Shown here one piece after another: positions 1 to 5,097 of a DNA stretch of 6,631 bases (position 1 is its first letter; every line of letters starts with the position of its first letter). The DNA is taken from assembly GCA_041191145.1 (NCBI GenBank), contig JBEEPK010000116.1:1-6631 (forward strand), given 5' to 3'. The stretch is from UBA961 sp041191145 (GTDB lineage Bacteria > Bacteroidota > Ignavibacteria > Kapaibacteriales > UBA961). A program made the translations under genes and the position numbers. Below the pieces are notes generated by a model. It saw only the letters and a program-made list of their open reading frames with translations, had not been told where the DNA came from and did no database searches.

Positions 1-393
1 AATATTCATCAATACACCGTGTTTTCAACATCAACACCATTTCAAGGAGCCGCCGCGGCCGCTCTTGACTTACCTGATTCCTATTTCCAGCAACTTATCA
101 ATATGTATCAGGACAAAAGAGATTTCCTTGCTCATGCACTTTCTTCAGCCGGACTATATCCAATAATACCCCAAGGTGCATATTTTATAATGGCTGATAC
201 TTCTGAATATCCATTCCCGAATATGCGGTCATTTACGAATTGGTTGATCAAGGAAATTGGCATTGCTTGCATTCCTAGTACAGGATTTTATCTAAGGCCG
301 GAAAGGGCAGGGAATTATGTGAGATTTTGTTTCTGCAAATCCAATCAAGTGTTGGAAACAGCCGCGGAAAGACTACATACGTTGCAGGCATGA
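1..393 (+). CDS. Methionine/kynurenine-type PLP-dependent aminotransferase, C-terminal part (5' truncated by window edge)
   Basis: The frame is open from base 1 and ends at TGA 391-393, so 130 C-terminal residues are visible; the GTG at 19 is an internal codon, not a start. The visible start (NIHQYTVFSTSTPFQGAAAA) matches the stretch just after the PLP-lysine region in fold-type I aminotransferases of the YbdL/kynurenine-oxoglutarate transaminase group, which read roughly K-V-H-Q-F-x-F-S-x-x-T-P-x-Q. Further on are PQGAYFIMAD (about residues 57-66), the small-domain strand motif, and YVRFCFCKS with R108, the likely substrate-carboxylate-binding arginine. The PLP lysine and the large domain lie outside the window. 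Such enzymes transfer the amino group of methionine, glutamine or aromatic amino acids to a 2-oxo acid in the cytoplasm, often in methionine salvage. Family assignment is good; the exact substrate cannot be decided from this fragment. Confidence 0.85.
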   Translation, partial: NIHQYTVFSTSTPFQGAAAAALDLPDSYFQQLINMYQDKRDFLAHALSSAGLYPIIPQGAYFIMADTSEYPFPNMRSFTNWLIKEIGIACIPSTGFYLRPERAGNYVRFCFCKSNQVLETAAERLHTLQA

Positions 394-461
394 ACCATGT
401 ATAAGGTTGTATCCTATTCAATTGTCAAACATTTACGAAAAAATGCTTGATAGACATACTC

Positions 462-488
462 AAATCATCATGTTCGATGGGTTTTTTT
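462..488 (+). terminator. Possible weak intrinsic terminator after the aminotransferase
   Basis: AAATCATC (462-469) can pair with GATGG(G)TTT (476-484), with one G-T pair and one bulged G, across a six-base loop, and the right arm runs into a seven-T tract (482-488). The stem is AT-rich and imperfect, so this is only a candidate. Its place between the aminotransferase stop and the likely promoter of the next gene is what makes it believable. Confidence 0.28.
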
Positions 489-490
489 AG

Positions 491-498
491 TAGTTTTG
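491..498 (+). promoter_or_regulatory. Candidate Bacteroidota -7 element upstream of thioredoxin
   Basis: TAGTTTTG matches the Bacteroidota -7 consensus TAnnTTTG and lies 42 nt before the thioredoxin ATG, so a transcript would have a leader of roughly 35 nt. No TTG lies at the expected 19-21 nt upstream; the nearest triplets there are ATG and TTC. The site is therefore half supported. It is the only such match in the 147-nt gap and would be the natural promoter for the thioredoxin-to-glycosylase gene series. Confidence 0.35.
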
Positions 499-540
499 CA
501 GTCATCACATTTCCAAAACATATTCCATAGGTATTACATC

Positions 541-867
541 ATGTCGCAACCATTGCATATCACCGATGAGAATTTCGAAGCTGAAGTATTGAATTCAGAT
601 AAACCTGTTCTCGTTGATTTTTGGGCCACTTGGTGCGGTCCATGTCGCATGATTGCACCAATTATCGAAGATCTTGCCAAAGATTATGATGGAAAGGCGG
701 TCATCGGAAAATTGGATGTTGACAATAATCAACTAGCAGCTGAAAAGTTTGGGATTCGTTCCATCCCGACGATTTTGATCTTCAAGGGTGGACAATTGGT
801 TGATACAATCATTGGTGCCGTTGGCAAACCATATATCACAGAGCGCCTTGAAGCCCATATGAATTGA
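541..867 (+). CDS. trxA: Thioredoxin
   Basis: This is a 108-residue cytoplasmic thioredoxin, the usual family size, that reduces protein disulfides by dithiol-disulfide exchange and is itself recharged by thioredoxin reductase. The redox motif W-C-G-P-C occupies residues 31-35 (C32, C35), with the buried Asp at 26 and the cis-proline at 76 in SIPT; these numbers equal those of E. coli TrxA. The glycine-rich end (G92, then GAVGK) of the substrate groove is also present. The frame is open further upstream to a TTG at 496, but ATG 541 gives MSQPLHITDENFE, the normal thioredoxin N-terminus, and the extra 15 residues have no family counterpart. The gene heads a series of same-strand genes, 14 nt before the pterin dehydratase. 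Identification is very secure; the symbol is assigned by similarity only. Confidence 0.96.
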   Translation: MSQPLHITDENFEAEVLNSDKPVLVDFWATWCGPCRMIAPIIEDLAKDYDGKAVIGKLDVDNNQLAAEKFGIRSIPTILIFKGGQLVDTIIGAVGKPYITERLEAHMN

Positions 868-881
868 TTGGATCATTCTCC

Positions 882-1175
882 ATGACTAGACCCGATCTTC
901 TCTCCGAGGAAGCGATTCGCAATCACTTGGAATTATTGCCTTTATGGGAATCTGATGGCAAAAAAATCATGAGAACATGTATTCTCCATGACTTTGTTTC
1001 AGCCGTAGGTTTCATCAATGCAATTGCGATTCATTCCGAGGCAATGGATCATCATCCTGAAATACGATTATATGGCTGGAATAAAATTGATGTATCAATC
1101 AGTACACATGATAAAGGCGGTCTTACTCTGCTTGACATGGACCTTGCTGCAAAGATTGATGCAATTACTTTTTGA
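882..1175 (+). CDS. Pterin-4a-carbinolamine dehydratase (4a-hydroxytetrahydrobiopterin dehydratase)
   Basis: The 97-residue product matches the PCD/DCoH family, which dehydrates 4a-hydroxytetrahydropterin to quinonoid dihydropterin so that the cofactor of aromatic amino acid hydroxylases can be recycled. The signature is clear: the active-site segment S-E-A-M-D-H-H-P-E (residues 52-60, with H57, H58 and P59), then LYGWNKIDVSISTHDKGGLT (63-82) forming the beta strands around the pterin site, and a final DMDLAAKID helix. ATG 882 is preferred because it gives MTRPDLLSEEAI, a normal family N-terminus; a TTG at 864 in the same frame would overlap the thioredoxin stop and add six residues. No pterin-dependent hydroxylase is visible here, so the partner is unknown. 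Some bacteria carry PCD without such hydroxylases, where it has been linked to molybdopterin or other pterin metabolism. Confidence 0.93.
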   Translation: MTRPDLLSEEAIRNHLELLPLWESDGKKIMRTCILHDFVSAVGFINAIAIHSEAMDHHPEIRLYGWNKIDVSISTHDKGGLTLLDMDLAAKIDAITF

Positions 1176-1256
1176 AATGCCGAAACCCAACTCATATGTA
1201 AGGGCGACCATTGCTATGTCAAAGGTTGCCTTTTTTCTCACATATTGGAATGTATC

Positions 1257-2537
1257 ATGAATCTGACAATAGCAGATATCCATGCCCGTGAAATACTCGA
1301 CTCCAGAGGATATCCTACACTAGAAGTGGATGTCATACTTGAAGATGGCTCATTTGGCTCTGCAGCAGTACCTTCCGGAGCAAGCACCGGAGAGCATGAA
1401 GCTTGTGAGCTTCGCGATGGTGATGAAACACGATATGGTGGAAAAGGGACACAAAAAGCCGTTGACAATGTCAATACAGAGATTGCGGAAGCACTTGAGG
1501 ATATGGAAGCCGATGATCAACATGAAATTGATGAAATGTTGATCGATGTGGATGGTACGGCCAATAAGTCCAAGCTTGGTGCGAATGCTATTCTTGGCGT
1601 ATCAATTGCAGTTGCAAAGGCCGCAGCCGCTAGTTATGGCATGCCATTGTATCGGTACTTGGGCGGAATTGTCGGTAATACTTTACCAGTCCCCATGATG
1701 AATATTCTAAATGGTGGAAAGCATGCCGATAATACGGTGGATATTCAAGAATTCATGGTGATGCCTGTTGGTGCGGATACTTTTTCCGATGCACTTAGAA
1801 TGGGAACTGAAATTTTTCATTCTTTGCGCTCGGTTCTCAAAAAACAGAATTACAATACCTCGGTTGGAGATGAGGGTGGTTTTGCACCATCACTGAAATC
1901 AAATGAAGAAGCTTTTGATGTGATCATGGATGCAATTGTCCTTGCAGGTTACACACCGGGAGAAGAAATTGTATTGGCAATTGATGTTGCAGCGAGTGAG
2001 ATGTACAAAGATGGAGCATATCACATGTACAAATCCGGTGGTGCTTCCAAAACTGCTGAAGAAATGGTTGCTTGGTATGCTTCAATGTGCGAGCAATATC
2101 CTTTATTCTCGATTGAAGACGGAATGGGAGAGAACGATTGGAACGGTTGGTCTATGCTCACTGAAGCTCTTTCAGGAAAAGGCATACAACTCGTAGGTGA
2201 TGATTTGTTCGTGACAAATCCTGCATTCTTGCAAAGAGGAATCGATGAAAATATTGCTAATGCCATTTTGATCAAAGTAAATCAAATTGGAACATTGACC
2301 GAGACATTGCATACGATTGCACTTGCAAAACAGAATCAATATGCAACGATCATTTCTCATCGTTCGGGAGAAACAGAAGATGTCACGATAGCAGACATTG
2401 CAGTTGCGACAAATGCCGGACAGATAAAAACAGGAGCCCCGAGCCGTACGGATCGCGTGGCCAAATACAATCAATTGCTGCGGATAGAAGAAGAACTTGG
2501 AAGTTCAGCTCGCTATGCCGGCATGTCGATTCTCTGA
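1257..2537 (+). CDS. eno: Enolase (phosphopyruvate hydratase)
   Basis: The 426-residue protein interconverts 2-phosphoglycerate and phosphoenolpyruvate in glycolysis and gluconeogenesis, working as a Mg2+-dependent cytoplasmic enzyme and typically as a dimer or octamer. All key elements are present: the N-terminal domain opening IHAREILDSRGYPTLEVDV with the mobile loop S-G-A-S-T-G-E-H-E; H156 in GGKHADN; E165 in DIQEFM; the proton donor E206 in GDEGGF; Mg ligands D243, E287 and D315; the catalytic base K340 inside the family signature ILIKVNQIGTLTET; S367-H368-R369 in the substrate loop; and K391 in KTGAP. The start is ATG 1257 because MNLTIADIHARE is the usual beginning; an in-frame TTG at 1245 would add four residues. 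It follows the pterin dehydratase by 81 nt, in which I see no clear -7/-33 promoter, and precedes a phosphohexomutase. No defects are seen. Confidence 0.98.
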   Translation: MNLTIADIHAREILDSRGYPTLEVDVILEDGSFGSAAVPSGASTGEHEACELRDGDETRYGGKGTQKAVDNVNTEIAEALEDMEADDQHEIDEMLIDVDGTANKSKLGANAILGVSIAVAKAAAASYGMPLYRYLGGIVGNTLPVPMMNILNGGKHADNTVDIQEFMVMPVGADTFSDALRMGTEIFHSLRSVLKKQNYNTSVGDEGGFAPSLKSNEEAFDVIMDAIVLAGYTPGEEIVLAIDVAASEMYKDGAYHMYKSGGASKTAEEMVAWYASMCEQYPLFSIEDGMGENDWNGWSMLTEALSGKGIQLVGDDLFVTNPAFLQRGIDENIANAILIKVNQIGTLTETLHTIALAKQNQYATIISHRSGETEDVTIADIAVATNAGQIKTGAPSRTDRVAKYNQLLRIEEELGSSARYAGMSIL

Positions 2538-2576
2538 TTAAATTCAATGATTCACCACATTTGAAGCGGGTTGGAT

Positions 2577-3977
2577 ATGAGTATTGTCTTTGGAACCGAT
2601 GGATGGCGCGGAATCATAGCGCGTGATTTTACCTATGACAATCTTGCGCTGGTTGCCACGGCAACAGCCATTTATATCAAGCGTGTCGGCGATAAAAATC
2701 CATCAGCCGTGATTGGATATGATACAAGATTCATGTCGAAAGAATTTGCGGAAGAAACAGCTCGAGTCTTTGCCGCACATGGAATTACTGTTCATATCAC
2801 ACAAGATATTTCTTCCACTCCACAAGTATCTTTTCATACAAAACAAAAAGGTTCTGTTCTTGGTATTGTGATCACCGCAAGTCATAATCCACCGATATAT
2901 AGTGGATATAAAGTAAAAGGTCGATTCGGTGGTCCAGCTTATCCGGAAGAAATTGCGGAGATTGAAAAGGAATTGGAAAAATTGGGAAATAAAATCCCCA
3001 AAGCTCCTGCCAAATCACTCGATGAATACATCCTAGAAAGAATGATCAGACCTTTTGATGCACAGGAATCATATCTACGATATATCAGAAAAAAAATCGA
3101 TCTGGAATTGATCAATGATTCAGGTTATACTGTGCTTCTCGATGCAATGTATGGTGCAGGACAGAATATTCTTCCGAAGGTATTGAACAATGTCACTGAA
3201 TTACATGCAGAAGTCAATCCTACATTCGGTGAAGTAAAACATCCCGAGCCTATTCCGCATAATCTTCATGAGTTCTTGGATATCATGAAAACTGGAAAAT
3301 ATGATGTGGGCATTGCAACAGATGGAGATGCTGACAGACTTGGTGCTGCAGATAATGAAGGAAATTTTGTGGATTCACAAAAGCTGTTCATCCTTTTACT
3401 TAAGTATATGTGGGAAGTGAAGAAAAAGCGTGGTGCAGTTGTAAAAACAGTATCCGTCACTTCCATGATTGAAAAGTATTGTGCTAAGCATTCAATTCCA
3501 ATCCATGAAACGCCTGTTGGTTTTAAATATGTTGCCAAACTCATGAACGAGGAAAAAATCATAGTTGGTGGAGAAGAATCCGGTGGACTTGGTACGATGC
3601 TTCATATCCCTGAACGAGATGGTATTTTCAATGCTCTCCTCTTGATTGAAATGATGGCGACTCGCAAAAAGACTTTGCGTGAATTATGTGATGAATTGGA
3701 TGAAGAGTTCGGTCCTCATAGATATATGCGTAAAGATGTTCATGTAACGCCCCAACAGAAGAAAGCAATTTTGGCTGCCTGTGCCAAGGGCCCGGCAAAA
3801 ATTGGAAGGTTTACCGTTACCGGTTCCAATACAAAAGACGGTTATAAATTTTTTATTGAAAATGGCTGGCTTTTGATTCGAGCATCTGGTACAGAGCCTC
3901 TCATCAGATTTTATGCTGAAGCTGAATCAATGGGGAAAGTAAATGAGTTATTGGAAGAAGGTATAAAATTAAGCTGA
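2577..3977 (+). CDS. Phosphoglucomutase/phosphomannomutase family protein (alpha-D-phosphohexomutase)
   Basis: This is a complete 466-residue alpha-D-phosphohexomutase, which moves phosphate between C6 and C1 of a hexose through a phosphoserine enzyme and a 1,6-bisphosphate intermediate. The four-domain layout is visible. FGTDGWRGIIARDF near the N-terminus opens domain 1. TASHNP carries the phosphoserine S102. The Mg-binding loop D-G-D-A-D-R spans residues 249-254 in domain 2. The sugar-specificity loop G-E-E-S-G is at 332-336 in domain 3. The phosphate-binding loop R-A-S-G-T-E-P is at 435-441 in domain 4. The GEESG loop suits glucose and mannose phosphates; the GlmM-type signature is not seen, so phosphoglucosamine mutase is less likely. 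ATG 2577 is chosen over a TTG at 2571 because MSIVFGTDGWRG fits the family. It lies 39 nt after enolase, probably co-transcribed, linking glycolysis to glycogen or sugar-nucleotide synthesis. Substrate preference is not decided. Confidence 0.94.
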   Translation: MSIVFGTDGWRGIIARDFTYDNLALVATATAIYIKRVGDKNPSAVIGYDTRFMSKEFAEETARVFAAHGITVHITQDISSTPQVSFHTKQKGSVLGIVITASHNPPIYSGYKVKGRFGGPAYPEEIAEIEKELEKLGNKIPKAPAKSLDEYILERMIRPFDAQESYLRYIRKKIDLELINDSGYTVLLDAMYGAGQNILPKVLNNVTELHAEVNPTFGEVKHPEPIPHNLHEFLDIMKTGKYDVGIATDGDADRLGAADNEGNFVDSQKLFILLLKYMWEVKKKRGAVVKTVSVTSMIEKYCAKHSIPIHETPVGFKYVAKLMNEEKIIVGGEESGGLGTMLHIPERDGIFNALLLIEMMATRKKTLRELCDELDEEFGPHRYMRKDVHVTPQQKKAILAACAKGPAKIGRFTVTGSNTKDGYKFFIENGWLLIRASGTEPLIRFYAEAESMGKVNELLEEGIKLS

Positions 3978-4022
3978 AGCAGTAGGATATTTCACCAATC
4001 CACAGAATCAGAGAAGTCAATC

Positions 4023-4622
4023 ATGAGCATAAATACAGCGTGGCAATCAGTAGAAACACTTCCAATTTTGCATGAGCATATTCATACATGCATGGAATGT
4101 CGATTGGGTTCAACTCGTAATTCATTCGTATTTGGCTCAGGTAATCCCAATGCTGATATTTTGATCATCGGTGAAGCACCGGGTGCCGATGAAGATTCCC
4201 AAGGTTTGCCATTTGTTGGTGCGGCTGGAAAACTCCTTACCAAGATTCTCGAAGCGATTGAATTATCTCGTGATGAAGTCTATATTGCCAATATTATCAA
4301 ATGTCGTCCACCCGAAAACAGAAGACCCGAAAAAGATGAGATCGCGCAATGCGAGCCCTATCTGCAAAAGCAAATCGAACTTATCAAGCCTGCATTCATT
4401 CTTGCACTAGGTTTAACAGCCGTAAATACACTATTCAAGAAGAATCATCAAATGCAAGATATCAGAGGAAAAGTGATGAATTATCACGGTGTATCTCTTC
4501 TTGCTACCTATCATCCGGCCGCTTTGCTTCGTAATCCCAATTGGAAAAAACCGGCATGGGAAGATGTACAATTGTTGCGCTCAATGTATGATGAATGGAA
4601 GAAAAGTCAGGGTGAAAAATAA
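4023..4622 (+). CDS. Uracil-DNA glycosylase, family 4 (iron-sulfur type)
   Basis: The 199-residue protein is a family 4 uracil-DNA glycosylase (UdgA-like), which removes uracil arising from cytosine deamination or dUTP incorporation and so starts base excision repair. Four cysteines are spaced as expected for the [4Fe-4S] cluster: C23 and C26 (C-x2-C near the N-terminus), then C94 and C110 (C-x15-C). Motif A is G-E-A-P-G-A-D-E-D-S-Q-G (50-61) followed by LPFVGAAGKLL, where family 4 has the uracil-binding pocket and Glu/Phe contacts. Motif B, the DNA-intercalating HPAALLRNP stretch, is at 164-172. ATG 4023 is the first start, and the length is typical of the family. The gene closes the plus-strand series, 45 nt after the phosphohexomutase. 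Some phage DNA polymerase-associated proteins share this domain, but here it is freestanding and looks like ordinary housekeeping. Confidence 0.95.
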   Translation: MSINTAWQSVETLPILHEHIHTCMECRLGSTRNSFVFGSGNPNADILIIGEAPGADEDSQGLPFVGAAGKLLTKILEAIELSRDEVYIANIIKCRPPENRRPEKDEIAQCEPYLQKQIELIKPAFILALGLTAVNTLFKKNHQMQDIRGKVMNYHGVSLLATYHPAALLRNPNWKKPAWEDVQLLRSMYDEWKKSQGEK

Positions 4623-4637
4623 TAGCATTATTCTTGC

Positions 4638-4662
4638 GTTAATAAAAATAAGTTAATAAAAA
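4638..4662 (+). repeat. Pair of direct 11-mers GTTAATAAAAA
   Basis: GTTAATAAAAA occurs at 4638-4648 and again at 4652-4662, a 14-nt period, 16 nt after the glycosylase stop. The sequence is AT-rich and low in complexity, so chance or slippage is a reasonable origin. It sits directly in front of the small reading frame and could also act as an A/T-rich upstream element. Confidence 0.5.
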
Positions 4663-4678
4663 CATCACACTGCTTTGT

Positions 4679-4849
4679 GTGCAATTGCAATCCTTTGCTC
4701 AAGATTCAATCTCAAAACGATTTGCAGTATTATATGATGCCTATCGAATTACCAAAGGTATGAATCCACTGTGCTCCATAAAGGAGGAAAAAGAAGGGAA
4801 TATTATTCAGTTGGAAGTATTGCGCAGTAAAGAACGAGGTGGCTCATAG
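4679..4849 (+). CDS. Possible small or remnant gene of unknown function (56 residues if GTG 4679 is the start)
   Basis: I do not recognise this protein. The frame is open from just after a TAA at 4649-4651 to TAG 4847-4849. Read from GTG 4679 it gives 56 residues; the only ATG (4760) leaves just 29. The middle part (SISKRFAVLYDAYRITKG) looks like an amphipathic helix, followed by a charged tail rich in Lys and Glu. Third codon positions are mostly A or T, as in the neighbouring genes, and the composition is protein-like, unlike random intergenic sequence. Read further upstream, the frame gives NKNITLLCVQLQSFAQDS, which resembles a signal peptide ending in A-Q-D, but the codon where a Met would be expected is GTT. 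It could be a small protein with a non-ATG start, the tail of a decayed secreted-protein gene, or chance. Confidence 0.3.
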   Translation: MQLQSFAQDSISKRFAVLYDAYRITKGMNPLCSIKEEKEGNIIQLEVLRSKERGGS

Positions 4850-4867
4850 TCTCGCAACTCATTGTTT

Positions 4868-4894
4868 TATCGGAGCTTGCGGAGTTTGTTGAGT
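4868..4894. repeat. Degenerate 9-bp tandem repeat, three units
   Basis: Three consecutive nonamers, TATCGGAGC, TTGCGGAGT and TTGTTGAGT, share a common pattern T-T-G-y-k-G-A-G-T. The array is followed by TTGTGCGCAT. The repeat lies between the small reading frame and the tRNA terminator. Flanking it, CAACTCA (4855-4861) is complementary to TGAGTTG (4890-4896), so the array could sit in the loop of a weak hairpin. No function is evident. Confidence 0.4.
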
Positions 4895-4903
4895 TGTGCG
4901 CAT

Positions 4904-4944
4904 AAAAAAAGAATCACTTTAGCGTAAGCGTAAAGTGATTCTTT
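4904..4944 (-). terminator. Strong intrinsic terminator of the tRNA-Leu transcript
   Basis: The arms 4908-4921 and 4931-4944 are perfect reverse complements of 14 bp with a nine-base loop (4922-4930). On the minus strand the hairpin ends in a seven-T tract (4910-4904), partly inside the stem, which is the classic intrinsic terminator layout. It begins 13 nt past the tRNA discriminator base. On the plus strand the stem ends CTTTGAAAG without a proper T tract, so it would act poorly as a terminator for the glycosylase side. Confidence 0.88.
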
Positions 4945-4957
4945 GAAAGCGTCTAAG

Positions 4958-5041
4958 TGCAGGAGGTGGGACTCGAACCCACACGGATTTAAGGTCCACT
5001 GGATTTTGAGTCCAGCGCGTCTGCCATTTCGCCACTCCTGC
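4958..5041 (-). tRNA. tRNA-Leu(CAA)
   Basis: The minus strand folds as a class II tRNA of 84 nt without CCA. The acceptor arms GCAGGAG and CTCCTGC pair perfectly, and A73 (the Leu discriminator) lies at 4958. The D arm is GCG...CGC with a GG pair in its loop. The anticodon stem CTGGA/TCCAG encloses the loop CTCAAAA, giving anticodon CAA at 5008-5006, which reads UUG. A 16-nt variable region follows with a GGA/TCC stem, then the T arm GTGGG-TTCGAGT-CCCAC. The long variable arm, A73 and CAA anticodon all agree on leucine. The 3' CCA is not encoded (the genome continues CTT after A73), so a CCA-adding enzyme is needed. It has its own promoter and terminator and lies 56 nt after the stop of the secreted-protein gene on the same strand. 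Confidence 0.97.
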
Positions 5042-5052
5042 GAGAGGGAAAA

Positions 5053-5082
5053 CAAAGATACAAAATTTGCCCAAATTCCCAA
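5053..5082 (-). promoter_or_regulatory. Bacteroidota-type promoter of tRNA-Leu
   Basis: On the minus strand, TTG (5082-5080) is followed after exactly 19 nt by TATCTTTG (5060-5053), a full match to the TAnnTTTG -7 box with its TTG -33 element. With transcription starting about 5-7 nt after the box, the primary transcript would carry only some 5-7 nt before the tRNA 5' end at 5041. The promoter lies wholly between the stop codon of the secreted-protein gene and the tRNA, so the tRNA need not depend on read-through. Confidence 0.8.
5064..5077. repeat. Palindrome AATTTG-CC-CAAATT within the tRNA promoter spacer
   Basis: AATTTG (5064-5069) and CAAATT (5072-5077) are perfect reverse complements separated by CC and lie entirely between the -33 and -7 elements of the tRNA promoter. 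It could be a regulator binding site. It could instead be a weak hairpin for the end of the secreted-protein transcript, since on the minus strand it is followed by TTGT. It may also be a chance feature of AT-rich spacer DNA. Confidence 0.35.
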
Positions 5083-5097
5083 GCATGAAGTTTCTTC

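Larger units (their letters stand above)
4623..4957. other. Convergent intergenic region between the glycosylase and tRNA-Leu
   Basis: These 335 bases separate the plus-strand gene series from the minus-strand tRNA and secreted-protein genes. The left part carries two direct 11-mers and a small CACAC/GTGTG hairpin (4666-4681). A small open reading frame with coding-like codon use ends at 4849, a degenerate 9-bp tandem repeat lies at 4868-4894, and the tRNA terminator is at 4904-4944. I see no convincing plus-strand terminator for the glycosylase transcript: no stable stem followed by a T tract faces right. Confidence 0.7.

Noticed and set aside
864..881. TTG start at 864 overlapping the thioredoxin stop, suggesting translational coupling
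   Set aside because: ATG 882 gives the normal family N-terminus, and the six extra residues have no family counterpart.
2021..2474. Minus-strand open frames inside the enolase gene
   Set aside because: They are antisense to fully conserved enolase codons, with unlikely composition (Cys- and Ile-rich) and no recognisable domain.
2556..2563. CACATTTG before the phosphohexomutase as a -7 box
   Set aside because: It has C in place of the first consensus T and no TTG 19-21 nt upstream, so it is too weak to list as a promoter.
3266..3562. Minus-strand 98-residue frame inside the phosphohexomutase gene
   Set aside because: It is complementary to the conserved metal-binding region of the enzyme and shows no protein-like motif of its own.
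4779..4787. Strong Shine-Dalgarno-like AAAGGAGG
   Set aside because: No ATG, GTG or TTG lies at a suitable distance downstream; the next in-frame TTG is 24 nt away. The organism's real genes do not use such sites, and it falls inside the small reading frame.
4867..5082. A 71-residue minus-strand open frame covering the tRNA
   Set aside because: It runs through the terminator hairpin and the whole tRNA-Leu gene; its residues are simply the translated tRNA and its flanks.
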